From contig CAWFTG010000011.1 in the NCBI GenBank assembly GCA_963818695.1, forward strand, positions 372,001 to 436,000: a stretch of DNA of 64,000 nucleotides, read 5' to 3'. The stretch comes from AP-15 sp963818695. GTDB lineage: Bacteria; Pseudomonadota; Alphaproteobacteria; ATCC43930; CGMCC-115725. The notes under the pieces are model-generated. The model ran no database searches. It had not been told where the DNA came from and saw nothing but the letters and a program-made list of their open reading frames with translations. This document shows, one piece after another, positions 1-9,977 of the stretch. Numbering within the stretch: the first letter of the stretch is position 1; each line of letters begins with the position of its first letter. A program made the translations under genes and the position numbers.

Positions 1-657
1 CTTTATCCGCAATTCTCGACGACGACGACGGCTTCGTCGCTCGCCGCCTGGCGCGTCTCGGCGTCACGCCAAAGGATCGAATGCCCAACGCGGGTGGTAT
101 GCTGTTATCCCGCCGATCCAGGGTTTATCGAAGCGATAGCTGGATTGATTCGACCGGAGCTCGATGCGGTTGCCGATCACGAAAAACCGCCTCGTCTGCT
201 GCTCACCGCCCACGGCTTGCCGAAAAGGATCGTGCAGGCCGGTGACCCGTACCCCAACCAGGTCGAGACAACCGCTGCGGCCGTGATCGCTGCGTTGAAC
301 CGGCCGGACGTTGATTGGACGGTCTGCTATCAAAGTCGTGTCGGGCCGCTGGAATGGATCGGTCCGGCAACCGACGAGGAGATTCGCCGCGCGGGCAAGG
401 ACAGGGTCCCGCTCGTCGTGGCGCCGATCTCCTTTGTTTCCGAGCATTCCGAAACCCTGGTCGAGCTCGATCTCGATTACCGCGATCTGGCTGCCAGCTC
501 GGGCGTGCCGGCCTATCATCGGGTTCCGACGGTTGGGACAGAGCCGGGCTTCATCCGATCTCTCGCCACGCTCGTCCGCCGTGCTTGCAGCGAGGATCGG
601 ATCGGCGGCTGTGCTTCCGATTTTGCTCGTTGCGCCGTGTCCGGACTGGTCGCTTGA
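1..657 (+). CDS. hemH: Ferrochelatase, C-terminal part (5' end outside window)
   Basis: Inserts Fe2+ into protoporphyrin IX, the last step of heme synthesis. The reading frame is already open at base 1 and begins with the family signature YPQFSTTTT. It continues to TAHGLP near 205-222, which carries the conserved active-site histidine, and to SEHSETLVELD near 437-471, the conserved His/Glu segment of the metal path. About 218 codons are present, roughly the C-terminal two thirds of a normal 340-residue enzyme. The TGA stop at 655-657 overlaps the start of hemJ, so the two heme genes are probably translationally coupled. The identification is secure. Only the N-terminus is missing, through the window edge. 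Confidence 0.96.
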   Translation, partial: LYPQFSTTTTASSLAAWRVSASRQRIECPTRVVCCYPADPGFIEAIAGLIRPELDAVADHEKPPRLLLTAHGLPKRIVQAGDPYPNQVETTAAAVIAALNRPDVDWTVCYQSRVGPLEWIGPATDEEIRRAGKDRVPLVVAPISFVSEHSETLVELDLDYRDLAASSGVPAYHRVPTVGTEPGFIRSLATLVRRACSEDRIGGCASDFARCAVSGLVA

Positions 658-1103
658 TTGGGTGGCTTTCTGCAGCTTATCCCTGGATCAAGTCACTCCA
701 CATCGTGAGCATGGTTGCCTGGATGGCCGGCCTACTCTATTTGCCGCGTCTCTATGTCTATCACTCGATGGCGCCGGTCGAATCGGACCTCTCGGCGACC
801 TTCCAGGTTATGGAACGCCGACTGTTACTCGGCATTATGACACCCGCAATGCTTGCTACATGGTGCTTCGGGCTCTTGCTCGCAGAAACACCCGGGGTAG
901 TCGACTGGCGGATGGGTTGGATTTGGATTAAACTTGCTCTCGTCATGGGATTGACCGTGTTTCATTTCGCGCTCGCTCGCTGGTGCGGTAAGTTTTCGGT
1001 GGACCAAAATCGCCACTCGACACGGTTTTTCCGCTTGGTCAATGAGCTGCCCACCTTGGCGCTGATCGCGATCGTTGTGTTCGTCGTCGTTAAGCCGTTC
1101 TAA
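654..1103 (+). CDS. hemJ: Protoporphyrinogen IX oxidase HemJ
   Basis: Membrane enzyme that oxidises protoporphyrinogen IX to protoporphyrin IX, the step before ferrochelatase. I chose the TTG at 654-656, which overlaps the hemH stop and gives 149 residues, normal for HemJ. The first helix has the family pattern KSLHIVSMVAWMAGLLY with its conserved histidine, followed by LPRLYVYH. Four hydrophobic helices can be seen, the last ending in VVFVVVKPF. An ATG at 711 would cut off the conserved first helix and is less likely. The hemH-hemJ-rho order is common in alphaproteobacteria. Confidence 0.93.
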   Translation: MIGWLSAAYPWIKSLHIVSMVAWMAGLLYLPRLYVYHSMAPVESDLSATFQVMERRLLLGIMTPAMLATWCFGLLLAETPGVVDWRMGWIWIKLALVMGLTVFHFALARWCGKFSVDQNRHSTRFFRLVNELPTLALIAIVVFVVVKPF

Positions 1104-1316
1104 CCCGGTTCTTCGCTGCGTTCTCTGATGAGCAGAGATCTTGTAATCGCATTTGAGCGGCTTATCTCAAACGCATAAAGGGATTGCCGAGCCGGGAACC
1201 CGGTTCTTTCTGCTAATCCCTTCCATTCTCGCCTGAACCTAAGACCCTGCTCGAAGCGTTCTCAGCGCGAGGTCCGCCCCGACAGGCGCCCAGGTCCTCA
1301 CCTTGACACGAACCCC

Positions 1317-2573
1317 ATGAATCTACAGGAATTAAAACGTAAAACCCCGGCAGAGCTCCTCGCTTTTGCTGAAGAGCTGGAAATCGAGAACGCATCCTCC
1401 CTGCGCAAGCAGGACATGCTGTTCGCCATCCTCAAGCAGCTAGCGGAAAACGACGTGCCGATTTCCGGTGACGGCGTGCTCGAAGTGCTGTCGGACGGCT
1501 TCGGGTTCCTGCGGTCTCCCGAAGCCAACTACTTGCCTGGGCCGGATGATATTTATGTCAGCCCGAGTCAGGTCCGACGCTTTGGCCTCCGGACCGGCGA
1601 TACGGTCGAAGGCCAGATCCGTTCACCGCGCGACGGCGAGCGTTATTTCGCTCTGCTCAAGGTGAACGCAATCAACTTTGACGAACCCGACCGCCTGCGC
1701 CAGCGCATCAACTTCGACAATCTGACGCCGCTCTATCCCGAGGAGAAGCTCGGGTTGGAATTCGACGACCCGACCCGCAAGGATCTGACGACGCGGGTCA
1801 TCGACCTGATCACGCCGCTCGGCAAGGGTCAACGGGCCTTGATCGTATCTCCGCCGCGCGCTGGCAAGACGGTGATGCTGCAGAACATCGCGCACGCGAT
1901 CATGGCCAACCATCCCGAGGTCTACCTGATCGTGCTGCTGATCGACGAACGGCCCGAGGAGGTGACTGACATGGCCCGCTCGGTGCGAGGCGAGGTCATC
2001 AGTTCGACCTTCGACGAGCCGGCCCAACGGCATGTCCAGATCGCCGAGATGGTGATCGAGAAGGCGAAGCGGCTCGTCGAACACAAACGGGACGTCGTGA
2101 TCCTGCTCAATTCGATCACCCGCCTTGCGCGCGCCTACAACACCGTCGTCCCCTCTTCTGGGAAAGTGCTGACAGGTGGCGTCGACGCCAACGCGTTGCA
2201 GCGGCCGAAACGCTTTTTCGGCGCTGCCCGCAACATCGAGGAAGGCGGCTCGTTGACGATCATCGCGACCGCGCTGATCGATACCGGTTCGCGTATGGAC
2301 GAAGTGATCTTCGAAGAGTTCAAAGGCACCGGCAATTCGGAAATCATTCTCGACCGCAAGGTCGCCGACAAGCGCACCTTCCCATCGATCGACATCACGA
2401 AATCCGGCACCCGCAAGGAGGAATTGCTGGTCGATCGCGGCGTCCTGTCGAAGATGTGGGTGTTGCGCCGCGTCTTGACCCCGATGGGCACCGTCGACGG
2501 CCTCGAGTTCCTGATCAACAAGCTCAAGGAATCGAAGAGCAACGCCGAGTTCTTCGACGCAATGAATACGTGA
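1317..2573 (+). CDS. rho: Transcription termination factor Rho
   Basis: Hexameric RNA-dependent ATPase that ends transcription at rho-dependent sites. The 418-residue protein has the usual length and domain order: an N-terminal helical domain (LKRKTPAELL), an RNA-binding cold-shock-like domain (GVLEVLSDGFGFLR, about residues 50-115), then the RecA-like ATPase. Walker A is SPPRAGKTV near residue 180 and the Walker B region is VYLIVLLIDERPEEV. SITRLARAYN and the Q/R loops are also present. No clear Shine-Dalgarno precedes the ATG. The 213 bases upstream probably hold the leader through which rho is often autoregulated, but no definite attenuator was recognised. Confidence 0.98.
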   Translation: MNLQELKRKTPAELLAFAEELEIENASSLRKQDMLFAILKQLAENDVPISGDGVLEVLSDGFGFLRSPEANYLPGPDDIYVSPSQVRRFGLRTGDTVEGQIRSPRDGERYFALLKVNAINFDEPDRLRQRINFDNLTPLYPEEKLGLEFDDPTRKDLTTRVIDLITPLGKGQRALIVSPPRAGKTVMLQNIAHAIMANHPEVYLIVLLIDERPEEVTDMARSVRGEVISSTFDEPAQRHVQIAEMVIEKAKRLVEHKRDVVILLNSITRLARAYNTVVPSSGKVLTGGVDANALQRPKRFFGAARNIEEGGSLTIIATALIDTGSRMDEVIFEEFKGTGNSEIILDRKVADKRTFPSIDITKSGTRKEELLVDRGVLSKMWVLRRVLTPMGTVDGLEFLINKLKESKSNAEFFDAMNT

Positions 2574-2590
2574 GATCAGGATCGGAATTG

Positions 2591-2640
2591 CGTCGCTGCG
2601 CTCGCAATGACGACGTAGTCATTGCAAGGGCGCAGCGACG
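2591..2640. repeat. Palindromic GTCATTGC-type interspersed repeat after rho
   Basis: Near-perfect inverted repeat. The left arm is 2591-2611 (CGTCGCTGCGC then TCGCAATGAC). The loop is 2612-2617. The right arm is 2618-2640 (GTCATTGCAA, GG, GCGCAGCGACG), with a 2-base bulge. The arms and the flanks (GGAATTG before, AAGAAATC after) resemble the intergenic palindromes with GTCATTGCGAGCGCAGCGA cores found in many proteobacteria. It lies 18 bases after the rho stop and before the convergent qor gene, so it could also form a transcript-end hairpin. Family membership is recalled from memory and was not searched. Confidence 0.75.
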
Positions 2641-2663
2641 AAGAAATCTCTATGGGTTAAGCG

Positions 2664-3640
2664 CTAAACCGTCAGTACGGTTTGCCCGGTCGTTTTACGG
2701 CCTTCGAGGTCACGATGTGCCCGGGCGGCGTCGCGTAGCGGATAGGTTTGGTTGACCGCGATCTTCACGGCTCCGCTCTGGACGACCTCGAACAGCTCCC
2801 GAGCAGCCGTCAGCAGATCTTCTCGGGTCGCCGTGTAGGTGTTCAAAGTCGGCCGGGTCAGGAAGAGCGACCCCTTCGCTGCGAGGATACCGATGTCGAC
2901 AGGCCCGATCGCCCCTGAAGACTGGCCGAATGACACCATCAGCCCGAGCGGCGCCAGGCAGTCGAGCGATTTGTAGAACGTGTCTTTGCCGACCGAGTCA
3001 TAAACAACCGGCAGCTTCTTGCCCTGGGTAAGTTCCGTTCACTTTGGCGACAAAATCCTCGCTGCTTGTAGAGGATCGGGTAGTCGCAACCGTTCCGTTT
3101 GGCGAGTGCAGCTTTGTCCGAGTCGCCTACCGTGCCGATCACGGTGGCGCCGAGGTGCTTTGCCCATTGGCAGACGATCAGGCCGACTCCGCCCGCCGCG
3201 GCATGGATCAGGATCGTCTCGCCGCGCTTCACCGGGTGGGTGCGCCGGACGAGATACCAGGCGGTCATGCCTTTCAGCATCATCGCCGCCGCCTGCTGGT
3301 CGGTGATGCCGTCGGGTACCGGGACGAGGCGGTCGGCCGGCATTACCCGCTCGTCGGCATAGGCGCCAATCGGTCCCCCGGCGTACGCGACCCGGTCGCC
3401 GGGCTTCAGACCGGAAACGCCGGGTCCCACTTCTTCGATGACGCCCGCTGCCTCCGAGCCGAGCCCGCTCGGCAACGGCATCTGATAGAGGCCGCTACGG
3501 TGATAGGTGTCGATGTAATTGAGACCGACCGCAGTATGGCGGAGGCGGACCTGACCCTGACCGGGTTTGCCGACCTCCATCTGTTGCCACGACAGAACAT
3601 CGGGACCCCCCGATTTCTCGAAACGAATTGCATGCGCCAT
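2664..3640 (-). pseudogene. qor: Quinone oxidoreductase (NADPH, zinc-independent MDR), two frameshifts
   Basis: Medium-chain dehydrogenase/reductase of the quinone oxidoreductase type. The N-terminal part (3640 down to about 3065) reads MAHAIRFEKSGGPDVL, then SGLGSEAAGVIEEVG and the nucleotide-binding AAAGGVGLIVCQWA. The C-terminal part (2939 to 2664) starts MVSFGQSSGAIGPVD. Between them two extra bases break the frame, one near 3063 (after ILYK) and one near 3035. Removing both restores EDFVAKVNELTQGKKLPVVYDSVG and a protein of about 324 residues, the normal length. Either the gene is dead or the sequence has two insertion errors within 30 bases. Confidence 0.85.
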
Positions 3641-3673
3641 GACCTTCTCCTCGGTTTTGGAGAGCTCAGGACG

Positions 3674-5701
<2,028 letters not shown>

Positions 5702-5822
5702 GTTCCCCGTTCTGTCATAGCAGCGTTGCCGCAAGCGGCTCGACGCGTTAGGTTTCCCAGCCTACTCTCGAACAGCGGTATGCGAAATTCGCTCCGCCAC
5801 ACACCGACATGGAGAAATCGGA

Positions 5823-6182
5823 ATGGCAACTGCGCCGGCGGACCCGCCGCTCTTTTACAAGCGCCATATATTCATGTGCACGAATGTGCGCCCGGAAGGT
5901 CACCCGCGCGGGTCTTGCACAGCTCGGGCCGCGTCGGCCGGCGGTGTCGAGAAACTCCGCGGTTACATGCGCGAGAAGGCAAAGACTCTCGGTATCGAGA
6001 ATATTCGGTGCAATGCCGCGGGCTGCCTCGACCGCTGTGAATTAGGCCCGAACATGGTAATTTACCCCGAGGGTGTGTGGTACCGCTACGAGAGCACCGA
6101 AGATCTCGACGAGATCCTGCAAACGCATCTGATCGAAGGCGGCCGGGTCGAGCGGCTGATGCTGCAGCCCGATCAGAAGTAG
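5823..6182 (+). CDS. Thioredoxin-like (2Fe-2S) ferredoxin
   Basis: Small soluble electron carrier of the Shethna/thioredoxin-like ferredoxin family, 119 residues. Four cysteines likely to hold the [2Fe-2S] cluster are visible: FMCTN (about residue 18), GSCTA (about 31), and RCNAAGCLDRCELGP (about 63-71). GVWYRYESTEDLDEIL is a typical family C-terminus. The ATG at 5823 follows a purine-rich GGAGAAATCGGA. The partner protein is unknown. It is transcribed divergently from the DUF255 gene and followed by a hairpin at 6215-6240. Confidence 0.88.
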   Translation: MATAPADPPLFYKRHIFMCTNVRPEGHPRGSCTARAASAGGVEKLRGYMREKAKTLGIENIRCNAAGCLDRCELGPNMVIYPEGVWYRYESTEDLDEILQTHLIEGGRVERLMLQPDQK

Positions 6183-6214
6183 CCGAGCCGATTGGTTCGC
6201 AACATCCGACGCAG

Positions 6215-6240
6215 AATGGCCGGGTTTTGACCCGGCCATT
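6215..6240 (+). terminator. Hairpin after the ferredoxin gene
   Basis: A perfect 10-bp inverted repeat: AATGGCCGGG at 6215-6224, a TTTTGA loop, and CCCGGCCATT at 6231-6240. It lies 33 bases after the ferredoxin stop. The following TGCTGCC is not a real U-run, so this is a terminator-like stem rather than a textbook intrinsic terminator. Confidence 0.6.
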
Positions 6241-6270
6241 TGCTGCCGACAAACGAGGAGGACTTGCCTG

Positions 6271-6829
6271 ATGCCCGAAACGCCGACATTCGGCCGCTAT
6301 GCCGAGATCCCGTACGACCAGATGACCCCGGAGCAGCAGGAGGGCTACCGCTCTCTGATGGAGACGCGCGGCCGCCTGCCGGGCCCGAACAAGATTTATG
6401 TCCATAACCCTAAGCTGGTGAAGGTGATGGGCCCGCTCGGCGCCTATTTCCGCACCGGCTATTCATTGAGCGAGCGCGAGCGCGAGATCGCCGTCGTTAT
6501 TATTAACAGCAAATGGCATTCGGCTTACCCGACCAACGCGCATGAGCGCGCCGCCAAGGCGGCCGGCTTGCCGGCCGACAAGGTCGAGGCGATGTTGTCC
6601 GGCCTGCCGACCTCGTTCGACGACAAGCGCGAACAGGTCATCTACGAGATGGCGACCTGCCTTGCGAATTCCCGCTGGGTCTCCAAGGGCCTCTTCGACC
6701 GAGCGGTCGAGCGCGCTTGGCCACGAGGGTATTACCGACGTGATCTGCTTGATGGGCTTCTACAGCAGCGTGTCGATGACCCTGGCCTTCTACGACGTGC
6801 CGGCCGGCGCCGAGGGCATGCAGCGGTAG
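6271..6829 (+). pseudogene. Carboxymuconolactone decarboxylase/AhpD-family protein, frameshifted
   Basis: The protein opens MPETPTFGRYAEIPYDQM and contains the CMD-type core LSEREREIAVVIINSKW and NAHERAAKAAGLP. An extra base near 6712 breaks the frame after LFDRAVE. The correct continuation is in the next frame, ALGHEGITDVICLMGFYSS through GAEGMQR, stopping at 6827-6829. Joined, it gives about 185 residues, normal for this family. A strong GAGGAGG site precedes the ATG. Members of this family are often found with ring-cleavage or peroxide-detoxifying enzymes. The next two genes (Rieske oxygenase, amidohydrolase) suggest an aromatic-compound catabolic operon. Confidence 0.8.
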
Positions 6830-6944
6830 CCCGCTGGGGCCGTGCCGCCCGGCCTCTTGACATTCCGCTGGCCTTTGGTTTCTTGCAGGAGATCAAAAGA
6901 AGAAAGAAAGAGATCCTTCGAAGCAACTGCCAAGGAGGCTTGCT

Positions 6945-8242
6945 ATGGCAACCCGGGCTCCATTCTTGAAAGCGCGCTACAGCGGGTATCACCATCGACA
7001 GGTGCCGCACGAGGACGGCGAGCTAACCCACGTCGGTCCGGATACGGCGTGCGGCGAGTATATGCGACGCTTCTGGCAGCCGGTCTGCTACTGCGACGAC
7101 ATAAAGGATCTGCCGGTACGGGTGAAGATCCTCGGTGAGGAACTGGTCCTCTTCCGCGATCGGAGCGGCGCCGTCGGCCTGCTTGAGTTGCATTGCCCGC
7201 ACCGCGGCACATCGCTGGAGTTTGGGCTGGTCGGCGATAAGGGAATCCGCTGCTGCTATCACGGGTGGCTGTTCGACGTTGACGGGACCATCCTCGAGAC
7301 GCCTGGCGAGCCGGCCAACAGCACCCTGAAGGACCGGTTGTTCCACGGCGCCTATCCGATCCACGAGGCGCACGGCGTCGTGTTCGCGTATCTCGGCCCA
7401 CCCGAGCAGCGGCCGGCGTTTCCGATCTACGACAGCTATGTGCGGCCGGGTTTTCGAGTGATCCCAGGCCAGAAGTATTTCTATCCGTGCAATTGGCTGC
7501 AGATCCTCGAAAACACGATGGATGCGGTACACACTGCGTTCCTCCACACGATCGTCAGCGGCGCGGTGTTCACCGATGAGTTTGGCGTGCTTCCTGAGCT
7601 GGACTTCGCCGAGACCCCGGTCGGGATCATCTACATTGCGACCCGCCGGGTCGGCGACAATATCTGGTCGCGATCGGTCGAGAACGTACTGCCAAACCTC
7701 CAGCAGGTCGCGCCAATCTGGGAGACCGGCCAGCTCGAGCATCCGTTCAGCGGGCCGATGATGAGCCGCTGGATCGTCCCGCTCGATGACACCAACACGA
7801 TGCTGATCGAACTCCGCCACGTGAGTGAAACCGAGGGTATCGTCACGCCCGACTGGTGGGCCGACCGAAGCATCATGCTGCCGGGCCAGCTCGGCATGGA
7901 CACTATGAGGAGAGCCAACGGCATCCCGGCGATTTCGAAGCTCAAGTCTCGCAGCGCCCCATCGCCGTTCACGGTCTCGAACATCTCGGCACCACCGATC
8001 GGGGCATTACGATGTTCCGCAACCAGATCCGGCGCGGCATCCGGGCGGTCAAGGCCGGCCACGACCCCGAGGGTCTCTTTCGCGACGCCGGTGGAGTAAT
8101 TCCGACCTACTGCAACGACACAGTGGTGCGCGTCCCGCCGGCGCGAACCCCGGCGCTCGACAAGCAACTGATGCGCGCGACCGGGAGAGAGCTCGCCGAG
8201 AGCTACCTCAAACAGCCGCCGCTGCTCGCAGCCGCCGAATAA
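6945..8242 (+). pseudogene. Rieske (2Fe-2S) aromatic-ring oxygenase alpha subunit, frameshifted
   Basis: Rieske non-heme iron oxygenase of the phthalate-dioxygenase type. The Rieske motif is CPHRGTSLEFG followed by CCYHGW, near residues 84-107. The mononuclear iron site is NTMDAVHTAFLH near residue 190. One missing base near 7901 breaks the frame after QLGMD. The next frame continues HYEESQRHPGDFEAQ to the stop at 8240-8242, for about 432 residues in all. AAGGAGG at 6932-6938 is a strong ribosome site. The reductase partner is not encoded nearby. The true substrate cannot be told from sequence. Confidence 0.85.
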
Positions 8243-8283
8243 GCCTACCCGACGGCTGCGGCAATCCAACGGAGTGAAACGCC

Positions 8284-9103
8284 ATGCTGATCGTCGACGC
8301 ACAGGTTCACATCTGGTCGGCCGGGCCGCCGACCAATCCGTCGCATCGCCAAGTCAATTCCTATACCGCGGAGGAATGCATCCGCGACATGGACGCCGCC
8401 GGGGTTAATGCCTGCCTGCTGCACCCGCCGGGTTGGGACCCGAACTCCGGGCAAGATATCCGAGGCGGCGGCGGCCAGATACCCGAGCCGCTTCGGAATT
8501 CTCGGCAACTTCCCGCTCGACAAGCCGGAAAACCGCCCATTGATCGATACCTGGAAGAGCCGGCCGGGCATGCTCGGACTGCGTTACGCGTTCACGCAGC
8601 CGCACCAGGCCAATTGGATGACCGACGGGACGATGGACTGGCTGTGGCCGGCGGCCGAGAAGGCCGGGATCCCGATTGCGCTGATGGCGTCGAACTATCT
8701 GCCGCAGGTAGGGCGGATTGCCGAGCGTCATCCGGGACTGAAGCTGATCATCGATCACTACGCGCGGGTCCGCGACGGCAAGGATGACGCCGCGCACGGC
8801 AACCAGCCGGCATTGCTGGCGCTCGCCAAATATCCCAATGTCGCCGTCAAGGCGACCGGCGCGCCGGGCAATTCGAGCCAGCCCTATCCCTACCGCAACA
8901 TCCACAAATACACCCAGCAGATCGTCGAGGCGTTTGGGCCTGAGCGCACTTTCTGGGGGACGGACATCACCCGCATGCCGTGCTCGTGGAAAGAGTGCGT
9001 GACGATGTTCACCGAGGAGATGCCGTGGCTCAAAGGCCGCGAACTCGAACTCGTCATGGGCCGCGCGGTCTGCGACTGGCTCGGCTGGAACCTGCAGGGC
9101 TGA
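8284..9103 (+). pseudogene. Amidohydrolase-2 family metal-dependent hydrolase, frameshifted
   Basis: TIM-barrel hydrolase of the ACMSD/amidohydrolase-2 group, related to decarboxylases and lactonases of aromatic catabolism. The N-terminus MLIVDAQVHIW carries the strand-1 metal motif in the form QxH. An extra base near 8455-8465 breaks the frame after WDPNSGQ. The following frame reads SEAAAARYPSRFGILGNFP and goes on to LIIDHYARV and ERTFWGTDITRMP, where the conserved Asp on strand 8 lies. Restored length is about 272 residues. It is the third gene of the CMD-Rieske-amidohydrolase group, and all three carry a single frame break. Confidence 0.82.
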
Positions 9104-9128
9104 CGGTTTGCCCCTATCCCGACCCGCT

Positions 9129-9143
9129 CCCCGCATCGCGGGG
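9129..9143. repeat. CCCCGC-ATC-GCGGGG palindrome
   Basis: Short perfect hairpin (arms 9129-9134 and 9138-9143) in a C-rich then G-rich intergenic stretch. It resembles the common alphaproteobacterial intergenic palindromes of the CTCCCCGC/GCGGGGAG kind. It may end transcription of the amidohydrolase gene. It overlaps a possible GTG start at 9143, so I prefer the GTG at 9155 for the next gene. Confidence 0.45.
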
Positions 9144-9154
9144 TGAGGGCTAGT

Positions 9155-9938
9155 GTGAGGGGCCTTGCTCTTGTGGCCTCTCTGCTCGCCGGATTTGCAA
9201 CCCCAGCGGGCGCGGCGGATTTGGCGGCGCTCGATGCGCTTGTGCGTGCCTACCCTGAGCAGCTTGCCGGCTACGACTCCACCGATCTCATTTGGCGGGA
9301 CGGCACGCGGATGCCGCTCTCCGACGGGCTGCCGTACAAGAGCTTCGAGGAGATGCTGCGGCACGGCTCGATCCTCGATCAAATTCGCCTGCCCTACCCG
9401 GCGGGGGTCAGCGCCGCCGCTCTCATCCCGCAAGGCGATCCCGGAAGGATCCGCAACCGTGCCTTCTTTGATAAGATGTACGGCGATTGCTGGCGGGGCG
9501 AAGTAACCCCGCATCTGGTGCCTGTGGATTGGCTCCCGCGGAGCTGGGGCCACACGGTCCGGATAACATCCGTGAACGGGGTCGCTGCGAGCCTGGCGGC
9601 GGTCTCCGCGGAGCTGGACGCGCTGCCCGCCGGCAGTAACGCGTTATGCCTACCCGCCGTCGGGAACATACAATTGCCGCACGGTGGCCGACACCGGGGA
9701 GCCGAGCATGCATTCTTGGGGCGCGGCGATCGACATCAATGCCGCCTATGCCGAGTATTGGCTGTGGCCCCGCGCCGCGTCGGCCAGCACCATACCCGCC
9801 GAAATCATCGAAATCTTCGAGCGGCACGGCTTCATCTGGGGCGGGAAGTGGTCCCATTACGACACGATGCATTTCGAATACCGGCCGGAGCTGGTAAACG
9901 GCTCGCCTGTGACGCAACCGAGCGCGGCGCGCCGGTGA
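9155..9938 (+). pseudogene. Secreted M15-type (VanY/DacB-like) peptidase, frameshifted
   Basis: The protein starts with a signal peptide (GLALVASLLAGFATPAGA). The zinc-site residues of M15 carboxypeptidases are at the C-terminal end: SMHSWGAAIDIN (HxxxxxxD) and KWSHYDTMHFEY with the final histidine. The first half (SILDQIRLPYPAG, DKMYGDCWRGEV) and the catalytic half lie in different frames. One extra base near 9632-9645 separates LPAGSN from RYAYPPSGTYNC. Restored length is about 260 residues. It would act on peptidoglycan stem peptides in the periplasm. The start could also be the GTG at 9143. Confidence 0.72.
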
Positions 9939-9977
9939 GGATGCCCGGCTGAGCATTGCGCGATTTGTGAGACGGTC

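Noticed and set aside
9939..9977. Search for a SAM-responsive riboswitch before the MetY fusion gene
   Set aside because: Only 39 bases separate it from the upstream gene and no aptamer-like pseudoknot is visible.
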